Part shown: piece by piece, positions 1 through 7,682 of the stretch | Position numbering within the stretch: position 1 is the stretch's first letter | Layout: each line of letters opens with the position of its first letter | Origin: Pseudomonadota bacterium | GTDB taxonomy: Bacteria; Pseudomonadota; Alphaproteobacteria; Rickettsiales; UBA6187 | Assembly: GCA_027620075.1 (NCBI GenBank) | Contig: JAQCEY010000001.1 | Location: forward strand, 557,615-621,614 | Direction: 5' to 3' | Length of the DNA stretch: 64,000 nucleotides | Position numbers and translations under genes: made by a program | Notes under the pieces: generated by a model | The model's database searches: none | Seen by the model: only the letters and a program-made list of their open reading frames with translations | What the model was told of the DNA's origin: nothing

Positions 1-291
1 GATGATGATTCTATACCGGACTTCCGGTTCAAAAAAACTACTATAATGGACGAGGTGTATAAAAATTGGGATAAAGAATCCGTGAATGCGTTTAATAAGC
101 TACAAAATATTGCCGAGAAAAACGCAAAAATAGCTTTTGACCATAATTTGTTAAAGCAGATGCATATTGATGATAACGATAAGTTTAATGAAATGAATCG
201 AGAATGGCAAAACGCCGTTAATGAATTTGTGGCACTTGAAAAACCAAGACAGGAAGAACCTTCAGAAAAGAGAGGACGCGGGATAGTTTAA
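1..291 (+). CDS. C-terminal end of an unrecognised protein (cut by window edge)
   Basis: The frame is open from base 1, so the ATG at 46 is probably internal and this is the tail of a longer protein. About 96 codons are visible. The sequence is charged and helical, rich in Lys, Glu, Asn and Asp, with no cysteine and no membrane segment, and ends in a basic stretch (EKRGRGIV). I recognise no domain. It could be the tail of an ankyrin or coiled-coil protein like the next gene, but that is a guess. The reading frame is well supported; the function is unknown. Confidence 0.55.
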   Translation, partial: DDDSIPDFRFKKTTIMDEVYKNWDKESVNAFNKLQNIAEKNAKIAFDHNLLKQMHIDDNDKFNEMNREWQNAVNEFVALEKPRQEEPSEKRGRGIV

Positions 292-350
292 AATCCTAAT
301 ATTATATAGTATTTTCTAGTTAAAAGAAAAAACTATGCAACTTTTATTAT

Positions 351-391
351 ACGACTTGTCACCCCGTTATAAAAACGGGGTGACAAGTCGT
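351..391. repeat. Perfect 18-bp palindrome with 5-base loop
   Basis: Arms 351-368 and 374-391 are perfectly complementary around the loop ATAAA. Neither side has a clear T-run, so it is not a textbook intrinsic terminator. The core TTGTCACCCCG resembles the TTGTCAT-CCCCG starts of the intergenic palindromes at 22860, 29049 and 31429, so it is probably a short member of the same family. The rest of 292-610 is very AT-rich and shows no gene. It must hold the promoter of the gene starting at 611, which is preceded by ATAAGGATATGAAATC, with AAGGAT as a possible ribosome-binding site. Confidence 0.7.
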
Positions 392-610
392 AGTTCTGCT
401 CGAATTAGAAAACGCTACATACTTTCAATTCATTGTCATCATCTAAATATCAAAGTATTTAAAAGTATAATTAAAAAGTGAATTTTCTACTTTTAGTAGT
501 TGTAATTTTTATGAATATGGTTTTTATATTAGATGATATCTATAATTTATAGATATTTAATAATAAAAATTTTAATAAGTATGAAATTTTAAATATAAGG
601 ATATGAAATC

Positions 611-1768
611 ATGAAACCTGCCATCACAGCCGCTTTTATAGGAACTTTAATGGGACAAAATAGGGAAGGACTAAATTCGGGAGGCATTGCAAATACTCCG
701 AGATTCGCCCCTGATAAGCCGCCAAGCTTTGCCGACAGGGTTAGCGGGTTGCAGTATCAGATAGGTATGGGCGATGCCGACTTAGGCGATGATGATAAAA
801 AGCCATTCGATATCAGTAAGTTTTTTAAGTTTGATCCTAAAACGCTTATTTCGAATAAAGAAAAACTTTCAGCACGGCAATTGCAAAGTATGGTCAATGA
901 AGGGGATTTTGAGGGAGTAAATAACGCTTATAAGACAGGCGGTGCTAATCCCGACCTTAAATTCGATATAAAGGATAAAAACGGCAAAGTAGTAAGTAGC
1001 GGTAATAATATGGCTCACATTCTTGCTAACGAACTAAATAATAAAGAAGGGCTTGAAAGCCGTATCATGCCTTTGTTTTCCGCAATGAGAGAGTATGCAA
1101 CTAGCGGCGGAAATCTATCCGAGCCAAATAGTGCCGGAGAAACACCTACGGCAATTATAGAGAAAAGCGGAGGAGATGATAAAGGACGGGATTACAGATC
1201 GGAGCTTAAGGGCGACATAGAACGCTATAAAGCCGAGCAGATGGGAATGTTTTATGCCGATGATAAAGGATATGTATTTTCAGGGCCTCAAAAATATGCA
1301 AGCTACTCAAGCCCTACCGAGCAGATGTTAAATTTGGTTTATCAGTCCGGTGATAAAATTTCAGAAAAAGGAAAGCAGCGGATTTCTAACCTTATCGAAT
1401 CAGGTGCAGACTTTGATACGAAAATCGGTAAGATTTTTGAAGGTACAAAGGACGAGGAAACGGTAAAGGATCGTGATTCGACTCTTGCAGATATAGCCGT
1501 TCAAAACTGGGGTTCTAAAATGGCCAAACAGGCATTTGAAATGGCAGGTGCTGTTAAAAAAATTGATGATTTTGTAGAAAAAAATATCGGCGAAGATTTT
1601 GATAGCCTGAAAAAACCAGTTAATTTGATGAAAGCGTCAAAAGGAAGACAGGAAGAGGAACTTAACAGGCTTCTTGCTACCCGAGAATTAAGCGGACTTT
1701 ATAAGGAGTTCGATGAATCGGCAGAACAATTCAAAGGTGGTAACAAAAGTCAGGGATTGGGCAAATAG
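611..1768 (+). CDS. Ankyrin-like hypothetical protein, effector-like
   Basis: A 385-residue protein with no signal peptide. Residues about 90-185 contain degenerate ankyrin-like units: a GDFEGVNNAYKTGGANPD segment, then NNMAHILANEL, then SAGETPTAIIEKSGG. A second set (SNLIESGADFDTKI, then STLADIAVQNWG) lies near residues 260-305. Ankyrin proteins are common secreted effectors in intracellular alphaproteobacteria; an effector role here is inference. AAGGAT lies 8 bases before the start. The TAG stop is followed in the same frame by 40 more sense codons (see 1769-1891). The repeats are too divergent to assign a target. Confidence 0.6.
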   Translation: MKPAITAAFIGTLMGQNREGLNSGGIANTPRFAPDKPPSFADRVSGLQYQIGMGDADLGDDDKKPFDISKFFKFDPKTLISNKEKLSARQLQSMVNEGDFEGVNNAYKTGGANPDLKFDIKDKNGKVVSSGNNMAHILANELNNKEGLESRIMPLFSAMREYATSGGNLSEPNSAGETPTAIIEKSGGDDKGRDYRSELKGDIERYKAEQMGMFYADDKGYVFSGPQKYASYSSPTEQMLNLVYQSGDKISEKGKQRISNLIESGADFDTKIGKIFEGTKDEETVKDRDSTLADIAVQNWGSKMAKQAFEMAGAVKKIDDFVEKNIGEDFDSLKKPVNLMKASKGRQEEELNRLLATRELSGLYKEFDESAEQFKGGNKSQGLGK

Positions 1769-1891
1769 TTCATATCTGCAATAGGTTTTTTAGATGTAAA
1801 TACGGATAATCGAAGTATTACCGATGACGGCTTTTATTCGTCAAAAGTCGGCTACACTGTCCGCAGTTCCAACCGATATATAGCAGATTAG
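1769..1891 (+). other. In-frame 40-codon extension behind the TAG of the ankyrin-like gene
   Basis: Directly after the TAG at 1766-1768 the same frame stays open for 40 codons to a second TAG at 1889-1891. The translation looks protein-like (for example GFLDVNTDNRSITDDGFYSS). It may be the original C-terminus cut off by a nonsense mutation, or a readthrough extension, or chance. The remaining bases to 2062 show nothing I can assign. Confidence 0.35.
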
Positions 1892-2062
1892 CTTAAGAAT
1901 CGGACAAGGAAATGAAGGCGAAGTTTAGATAACCTAAATGAGCCTAACATTAACGATGTCCAAACTTAAGATAATCATGCTATCGTATAAAAATACAGTT
2001 GTTAATATGTACTACTTCGGTTATCCTGATAACTTTTTATTAATTAAAAAGTATAGAAAATC

Positions 2063-2479
2063 ATGAAGTCATTAAAAAACATTGCACCTATATTACTTGC
2101 TACTAACCCTGATCTTGTTTCCGCATTTTCATCTTTGTCAGGTGACAAAAATTTGCCTGATAAGAATAAAATTCAAAATTCGGTCGGCTTTGTTGAAAAA
2201 ACAGATATCAAACGTAAAAAATGGGGGTTTATGGATGGTCTGGAAGATAAAACTTATAGCACCACTTCTAAAAAAAATAATACTAGTGTTACGGAAGATA
2301 AACCCGAGATTATTCAAGGCGTGGTGTGCAAAGACGGTGTTTGCTACCTTAGCTTCGGTGACGAAAAAAACGATAACGTACAACAAAATCATAATGATCT
2401 TTTTGTAGTTGATGACAGTTCTAGTTTTGTAAACAAATATACTAAAACAAAAGATGACAATCAGGGAATGCAGCGATAA
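2063..2479 (+). CDS. Small hypothetical protein
   Basis: A 138-residue protein with a weakly hydrophobic start (NIAPILLATNPDLVSAFSSL), then a hydrophilic, Lys/Asp/Asn-rich body containing the pair CKDGVC near residue 95. The N-terminus is too polar for a confident signal peptide. A second frame (2082-2408) is open across it, but its composition is poor and I treat it as a shadow. The gene sits alone between the ankyrin-like gene and tRNA-Leu. No family is recognised. Confidence 0.5.
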   Translation: MKSLKNIAPILLATNPDLVSAFSSLSGDKNLPDKNKIQNSVGFVEKTDIKRKKWGFMDGLEDKTYSTTSKKNNTSVTEDKPEIIQGVVCKDGVCYLSFGDEKNDNVQQNHNDLFVVDDSSSFVNKYTKTKDDNQGMQR

Positions 2480-2662
2480 AACTTATTTATGTTATAGCTA
2501 AATAAATAAACGGCTATGCTGAACAAGTTTGATAATTTATATATCGGTCGAACACTCCCGATACTTTCATTCCATTTTAATTTTGACTTTTTATTAAATT
2601 TACTATATTCCGTTCCCACAATTATTAAAAAGCAGTTCAAAATAAGAAACGCTTTAAATTGT

Positions 2663-2748
2663 GCCTCTGTGGCGGAACCGGTAGACGCGCTGGATTCAAA
2701 ATCCAGTTCTTTTAAAGAGTGAGGGTTCGATTCCCTCCGGAGGCACCA
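2663..2748 (+). tRNA. tRNA-Leu (anticodon CAA)
   Basis: An 86-base cloverleaf of class II. The acceptor arm pairs GCCTCTG with CGGAGGC, the discriminator is A, and the CCA end is encoded. The anticodon stem CTGGA/TCCAG holds the loop TTCAAAA, giving anticodon CAA. A long variable arm (TTCTTTTAAAGA) and the T-loop GGTTCGATTCC are present. Its 3' end is the integration target of the island downstream: an imperfect copy of the last 15 bases recurs at 11719 and a weaker one at 13270. Confidence 0.95.
2734..2748 (+). other. Left attachment core (attL), 3' end of tRNA-Leu
   Basis: The 15 bases CCTCCGGAGGCACCA end the tRNA gene. They recur with one G missing at 11719-11732. Both copies are followed 35-38 bases later by a 29-base direct repeat (2787-2815 and 11768-11796). 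This matches integration by a tyrosine recombinase into a tRNA 3' end, which rebuilds the tRNA on one side. The exact crossover cannot be fixed from one sequence. Confidence 0.65.
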
Positions 2749-2786
2749 CTTATTCTTCTTTTATTTTCTATTAACGTCCATTTAAG

Positions 2787-2815
2787 CTTTACTTTACAAG
2801 GCTTTTAGGCTTAAC
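2787..2815 (+). repeat. 29-base direct repeat, copy A
   Basis: This copy begins CTTTACTTTACAAGG. Copies B (11768-11796) and C (11856-11884) each differ from it at about four positions. A and B lie at nearly the same distance behind their tRNA-Leu 3' ends, so the repeat is probably part of the duplicated attachment region. Confidence 0.7.
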
Positions 2816-2849
2816 TGTCGTCCAGTGGCTTCCACTAACATTTACTAAC

Positions 2850-2903
2850 ATACCCCCATATCGGGGGGTATTTGTGGGGGTATCAATTTATTGCTGGGGG
2901 TAT
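2850..2903 (+). promoter_or_regulatory. GGGGGTAT iterons before the integrase (candidate recombinase arm sites)
   Basis: Three direct GGGGGTAT units start at 2864, 2876 and 2896, and an inverted unit lies at 2850-2857, so the first pair forms a hairpin. Two more units (11638 and 11650) lie just inside the right end of the island. Repeated short sites at both ends are typical of integrase arm-type binding sites. They could also act as operators for the integrase promoter, since the last one ends 4 bases before the start codon. Confidence 0.55.
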
Positions 2904-2907
2904 CTAG

Positions 2908-4125
2908 ATGAAACTTACGAATACTGCGGTAGTTAACGCAAAGCCAAGAGATAAAGACTATAAGATGTTTGACGGTGGGGGTATGTTCCTACTGGTCAAA
3001 AAAGATGGTTCTAAGTATTGGCGGCTTAAATACAGGGTTTCCGGCAAAGAGAAGCTTTTAGCGTTGGGGGTATTTCCGCAAACAACTCTTAAGGAAGCTA
3101 GAGATAAAAAAGAAGATGCACGTAAACTAATAGAAAATGGCCAAGACCCAAGCGCAGTTAAGCAAGAAGCTAAACAACAAGCCATAGCTGAAGTTAAAAA
3201 CACATTTGAAAACGTGGCCAAAGCATGGCATGCCGACAATATAGAGCGATGGACACCGGAAAATGCCCTTCGTATCTGGCGCAGGTTAGAGCGCAATATA
3301 ATTCCAACTCTTGGCAAAAAGGCTGTTAATGACATTAAACCCTCTGAAATTCTGGCCTTAATACAGGTTATGGAAAAAAGAGACGCAACTTATCTTTCCA
3401 AAAAAACATTACAAACATGCGCCGCCGTTTTCCGTTATGCAAAAGCTTCAGATATGACGGAATTTAATCCAGCAGCAGACCTAAAGGATGCTCTAAAGCC
3501 TCATAAGGTAAAACACCACCCAACTATTGATGCAGAGGAGCTTCCGACCTTTCTTAAAAAACTAGAAGGTATTCCAGCAGCAGCAACAAATAAAATGTCC
3601 GTTCGTTTACTATTACTTACTTTCTTACGTCAGGGAGAGCTTCGCAAGTGTAAATGGGAATATATCGACTTCGACAAAAAGGAAATGACCGTCCCTGCTG
3701 AAATTATGAAAACACGCGATGCTCATATTGTTCCACTTGCACCTCAGGCAATAGAGCTTTTAAAAGAGATACATATATATAATGGTTGGAGTGATTATAT
3801 ATTTCCGGCGATGAACAGGCGCAAGAATCCATATATAAGCGAAAACACTATAAACAATATCATTCATAAGATGGGCTATAAGGGTGAAATGGTGGCGCAC
3901 GGGGCAAGGTCTCTTGCCAGTACCATCTTAAATGAACATGGCTTCAAAGATGATGTTATAGAAAAACAGCTTGCTCATAAAGACGCTAACCAGATACGCG
4001 CTATATATAACCGTGCAGAGTACCTGCCCGAACGCCACGCCATGATGGAGTGGTGGGCGCAGTATTTAGAAAGAGCCGAAAATGGCGGCGGCAATGTTGT
4101 TGAAGGAAAGTTTGGTAATGCCTGA
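2908..4125 (+). CDS. Tyrosine recombinase, P4-type integrase
   Basis: A 405-residue integrase of the P4 family that inserts elements into tRNA genes. The N-terminal arm-binding domain (DUF4102-like, residues about 3-85) has the typical FDGGGMFLLV, YWRLKYR and ALGVFP elements. The core-binding domain covers roughly 98-180 and the catalytic domain roughly 205-385. Likely catalytic residues are R241 (FLRQGELR), H331 and R334 (HGARS), H357 (LAHKD) and Y367 (IYNRAEY). All are present, so the protein may be active. It lies 159 bases behind tRNA-Leu and points into the island. Its end overlaps the SIR2-like gene by 8 bases. Confidence 0.93.
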   Translation: MKLTNTAVVNAKPRDKDYKMFDGGGMFLLVKKDGSKYWRLKYRVSGKEKLLALGVFPQTTLKEARDKKEDARKLIENGQDPSAVKQEAKQQAIAEVKNTFENVAKAWHADNIERWTPENALRIWRRLERNIIPTLGKKAVNDIKPSEILALIQVMEKRDATYLSKKTLQTCAAVFRYAKASDMTEFNPAADLKDALKPHKVKHHPTIDAEELPTFLKKLEGIPAAATNKMSVRLLLLTFLRQGELRKCKWEYIDFDKKEMTVPAEIMKTRDAHIVPLAPQAIELLKEIHIYNGWSDYIFPAMNRRKNPYISENTINNIIHKMGYKGEMVAHGARSLASTILNEHGFKDDVIEKQLAHKDANQIRAIYNRAEYLPERHAMMEWWAQYLERAENGGGNVVEGKFGNA

Positions 4126-4870
4126 AACAAAGAAATCTATTGACCCAAATTATGTAAAATATGTGAAAGAACGTAGGGTATTTATTTTAGGAGCGGGATT
4201 TTCTGCTGCGGCTGGCATTCCTATGACAGGAGAACTATTACAAGCAGCAATGGAGAAATGCAAAAAGGAATGTCCTGGTTTCTACGAAAGAATATGTGGC
4301 TATACACAAGCGTACTTCGATTTGGAAGACTCCGAACCTGATTACACTAATTTATCATTTCCTGAAATAGCTACATATTTACATTATATTGAATTAAGGG
4401 AATATGGCGGAGGTGAGCGCTGGAATAATAATGGCTCAAAAGAAAATTTAGCATTACGCTTTTATTTATCTAAAACCATTTGTGAATTAACACCCTCGAT
4501 AGAAAATATTCCTGATTTATACATTAAGTTTGCTGAACAATTAACCGCAGGTGATATAATTTTAACATTTAATTGGGATTGTTTACTAGAGTTGTGTTTA
4601 GAGAAGGCTGGGCAAGAATACTCCTACTTGCAAGAGGATAATAAAATAACAATAGTTAAATTACATGGATCAATTAATTGGCGCTTGGATAAAGATGAAG
4701 AGACTGATTATCAACTAAATGTAAGGTTCATTACTCTTCTGGGGAAAAGAATCTAGTAGCCCAAAATCATTTGTTGATGCGACCAAAAAAGGGTATGACG
4801 TCATATAATTGAACCTCTAAAAATATATGATTTAATCTATAATAGAGGCATGAAAACTATTCTCATTTAA
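4118..4870 (+). pseudogene. SIR2-like protein, truncated by frameshift
   Basis: The intact part (4118-4756, 212 residues) is the catalytic half of a SIR2-like (SIR2_2) protein. It has a nucleotide-binding GAGFSAAAG near residue 26, the FNWD motif and the LHGSINW motif typical of NAD-consuming SIR2 domains in anti-phage proteins. I start it at 4118 because GAAGGAAAG precedes that ATG; an upstream in-frame ATG at 4082 would lie deep in the integrase. The frame stops at 4756, but sensible sequence continues in the next frame (WGKESSSPKSFVDATKKGYD) to 4808, then in a third (IEPLKIYDLIYNRG) to 4870. This suggests a gene broken by two small indels. A defence role is inference from family and island context. 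Confidence 0.6.
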
Positions 4871-5016
4871 TCCTTTGTATTACTTACACATGATTATTAC
4901 TTATAAAAATTTTCGCTCTAAATATGAGCATAAGAATAAACACTTAAGCAATCACACAACTATTTTATGTTATTATATCACAAAATAATGTAATTTTAAA
5001 ATATTTATACATCACA

Positions 5017-5061
5017 CTTCTAAGCTGTGGGTCAGAGGTTCGAATCCTCTAGGGCAGGCCA
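5017..5061 (+). other. 3' fragment of a tRNA-Arg-like gene (attachment-site remnant)
   Basis: From 5017 the sequence reads like the 3' half of a tRNA: anticodon loop CTTCTAA (anticodon TCT), variable region, T-arm AGAGG-TTCGAAT-CCTCT, acceptor strand AGGGCAG, discriminator G and CCA. The 5' half is absent: the bases before 5017 do not pair with the anticodon stem GCTGT. Such fragments are left where an element integrated into, or was carried from, a tRNA gene. No complete tRNA-Arg is in the window, so this may mark an internal junction of the composite island. Confidence 0.6.
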
Positions 5062-5094
5062 TTTTTCTTATTAATAAAAATATTGTTAGGATAA

Positions 5095-6663
5095 TTAAGT
5101 ATTCATAGGTAGCCATAATGTAAATGTGCTTCCTTTACCATACTCGCTTTCTGCGGTTAGATCTCCCCCCATTATTCTGGCAAACTTACGTGATACTGCA
5201 AGGCCTAGTCCGGTGCCTCCATATTTGCGCGTTATTGAACCGTCTCCTTGAGAGAATGATTCAAAAATAGAAGTTAAGTGTTCTTCCTTAATGCCTATAC
5301 CTGTATCGGAAACTGTAAATTTAAAGACCTCTTTATCATTAAAGGTATCAATATAAACTGATAGTTCAATAGTTCCGTCAGACGTGAATTTACAAGCATT
5401 ATTTACAAGATTAACTAAACACTGGGTCAATTTTGTAGGCTCACAAAAAACCATTTCAATTTCATCAGACACATTTATTACAAGCTTGTTATTATTCTTC
5501 TCGGCACCAACTATGCAAATATTCTCAACATTGCTTATAATCGGAGCAATATATGAGTCTTCCAAAGTAAGGTCCATTTTGCCGGATTCTATCCTTGATA
5601 GGTCTAACACGTCATTTATAACATTAGACAGATGTTTAGCAGAGGAGTGTATCTTTTTCAAATCACCCTGCCCTGTTTTTACCCCTTCATCCAAAAGATC
5701 TTCCTGTAAAAGCTCACAATAGCCCATGATAGCATTTAACGGAGTTCTAAGCTCATGGCTCATATTAGCAAGGAAATTACCTTTAGCACGACTTGCTTCC
5801 TCTACCTTCTTAGTATGTTCATTCATATATTTGTGGTATGATTTTAATTGGGTCAACATCGACTCAAAACTCTTTCCTAATATACTTATCTCATCATTGT
5901 CATTTTCTCTTAATTTAGATTTTTCAATGTACACAGATTCCATATCCTCACCGTTAGAATCGGCAATTTTATTTGCAATTGATGAAATATAAACAACGGT
6001 AGCCACCTTGGGTTTTATTAATGAATATGCAACAAATATAGTAATTATAATGATTATTATAGAAACTAGAGAGCTTTGCATTATTAACAACTTTTTGCGA
6101 TGCTTTATATAATCAAGCGAGAAGCCCATTCTAACAACACCTAGATTCTCCAATGGTTCTTGTTCAGATTGTCCCATACTATCGTTTAAACCATCATCTT
6201 CAGGAAAATCAGAGTCTTCCATGCTTCTTACCAGAACTACTGTAGAAAAATCATAGCCCTTAATTTCCTTTGAATTAGAGACCATAAAATATGGCTGTAT
6301 TAAAGATGAAGTTGTTTGATTAGCCTTTTGGGACAGAGAGTCTGTTAGAATTTTTCCAACAAGTTCTTCATCACTGGCAGCCAATACTTTTCCTTTGTGG
6401 TTTGTTATAACTACATAATCAACATCCGGTTGCCTCATACGCCCCGCAATAAGTTCATTTAATATTACAGAGTCCTCAGTTAATAAACCGTAATAACTAT
6501 CATATGCAAAGTTTGATGTGCTGGCCTCACCTCTTTTTTGAATCTCTTCCTTTAACTCTTGTGTAATCCAACTCATAAAGAACAGGTTAAGTGATACACA
6601 GACGGCAATGACCACTAAACTAATAAACAATATAGATTTGTATTTTAAACTTCTATTGCGCAT
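5095..6663 (-). CDS. Membrane sensor histidine kinase of the SBP cassette
   Basis: A 522-residue histidine kinase. TM1 is at about residues 10-31, a periplasmic sensor domain spans about 32-190, TM2 is at about 192-215, and a HAMP-like linker reaches about 280. The HisKA domain has the phospho-acceptor H303 in MSHELRTPLN. The ATPase domain has the N box (NNACKF), DTGIG and GGTGLGL. There is no receiver domain. It is the last gene of a four-gene minus-strand run, 53 bases behind the periplasmic binding protein. That suggests its periplasmic domain reads the state of that protein, as LuxQ reads LuxP; this is inference. No response regulator with a DNA-binding domain is nearby. Confidence 0.88.
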   Translation of the reverse strand: MRNRSLKYKSILFISLVVIAVCVSLNLFFMSWITQELKEEIQKRGEASTSNFAYDSYYGLLTEDSVILNELIAGRMRQPDVDYVVITNHKGKVLAASDEELVGKILTDSLSQKANQTTSSLIQPYFMVSNSKEIKGYDFSTVVLVRSMEDSDFPEDDGLNDSMGQSEQEPLENLGVVRMGFSLDYIKHRKKLLIMQSSLVSIIIIIITIFVAYSLIKPKVATVVYISSIANKIADSNGEDMESVYIEKSKLRENDNDEISILGKSFESMLTQLKSYHKYMNEHTKKVEEASRAKGNFLANMSHELRTPLNAIMGYCELLQEDLLDEGVKTGQGDLKKIHSSAKHLSNVINDVLDLSRIESGKMDLTLEDSYIAPIISNVENICIVGAEKNNNKLVINVSDEIEMVFCEPTKLTQCLVNLVNNACKFTSDGTIELSVYIDTFNDKEVFKFTVSDTGIGIKEEHLTSIFESFSQGDGSITRKYGGTGLGLAVSRKFARIMGGDLTAESEYGKGSTFTLWLPMNT

Positions 6664-6716
6664 TTGTTTAATAAAATTAGTTTTGTTATCAAATCGCCCT
6701 CTGTATTTTTGGGTTG

Positions 6717-7634
6717 TTAATGCTTATGGCCTATTAGAACGAGCGTTTTCTCATTTAAGAATGTTACAAATTTTTCCGGCTCAAAGCCTACAATAGATTT
6801 CATATCTGCAGATAAAGAAGCACTACACAGTTTTTCCCCTAATAAAACGCCCGTTGCATGGTAATCTAATTCAAGTGCGAATAAGAAACCAGCTTTAGTA
6901 AGGTGTTCCGAATAAACCAATGTAGGCACGTTATTTTCTATAGCTATACGAATAATGAAACGGTATGAGTCCTTATTTATGATAACGGGATCAGGAATAA
7001 ACATAATCGCGTCATTCATTTTTATAGATTCCCTCAAAGCACTTGGTACATCCTTATTATCTGAAACCATCTTTAAATTTAGTTTAATACCGACCATTTT
7101 TGCAGCTTCATGTAACTCCGCAATTATATCATTATTATAACCTTCACTATGTATGATTCCTATTGTCTGCACATTTCCCACACGTTCTCTAAATTGCTTA
7201 AACTGGTTAATAAAAGGTGCTCTTAGTGATATTCCATGCATATTGCTTTTATGAATTCTTGTTTGTATGGCAGGAGTAACCAAGCTGTAAAAAACCTTTT
7301 CTTCAAAACCCTCTTGTTCCACCAACGATGTTGCGGGATCTCCAATAGAATAAATAACTTTCGGGTGTTCCGGATTATTTCTAATATGTGATTTTATTTC
7401 ATCAACTAAGGTTTTACCTTTTTTTAATTTTCCATCCATATCATACATATGAATTGCACCAGATTGACCGCACCCCTTATTTAGCCCGTCTACGATCTGC
7501 TTACTTTGCGGAGTTTCTTTTGTATTGAAAATATATATCTGTATACGATTTTTACCGCTTGCCTCAGCAATTGTTATGCTGAAGCCTAATATAACGACAA
7601 CAATGATCTGTATATTTTTAAAATATCGCAACAT
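6717..7634 (-). CDS. Periplasmic ABC-type substrate-binding protein without a transporter
   Basis: A 305-residue protein with an N-terminal signal segment (about residues 8-25). The fold resembles the ABC_sub_bind family (PF04392, TrpX-like): YIFNTKETPQSKQIVDGL, VIYSIGDPAT, IGIIHSEGYN, DAIMFIPDPVIIN and VPTLVYSEHL are in the expected order. In transport loci this family is encoded with a permease and an ATPase; neither is in the window. It lies between an outer-membrane barrel gene and a membrane histidine kinase gene with 48- and 53-base gaps, so it probably serves sensing. AAGGT precedes the ATG by about 9 bases. The ligand is unknown; amino-acid-like ligands are known in the family. Confidence 0.75.
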   Translation of the reverse strand: MLRYFKNIQIIVVVILGFSITIAEASGKNRIQIYIFNTKETPQSKQIVDGLNKGCGQSGAIHMYDMDGKLKKGKTLVDEIKSHIRNNPEHPKVIYSIGDPATSLVEQEGFEEKVFYSLVTPAIQTRIHKSNMHGISLRAPFINQFKQFRERVGNVQTIGIIHSEGYNNDIIAELHEAAKMVGIKLNLKMVSDNKDVPSALRESIKMNDAIMFIPDPVIINKDSYRFIIRIAIENNVPTLVYSEHLTKAGFLFALELDYHATGVLLGEKLCSASLSADMKSIVGFEPEKFVTFLNEKTLVLIGHKH

Positions 7635-7682
7635 TATTTTTTTACCTTATTAAAACTTTTTTACACCCAGCATATAACTTCA

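Noticed and set aside
2516-2722. A 68-codon plus-strand frame running into tRNA-Leu
   Set aside because: It overlaps the tRNA gene, has no ribosome-binding site and its end is translated tRNA sequence.
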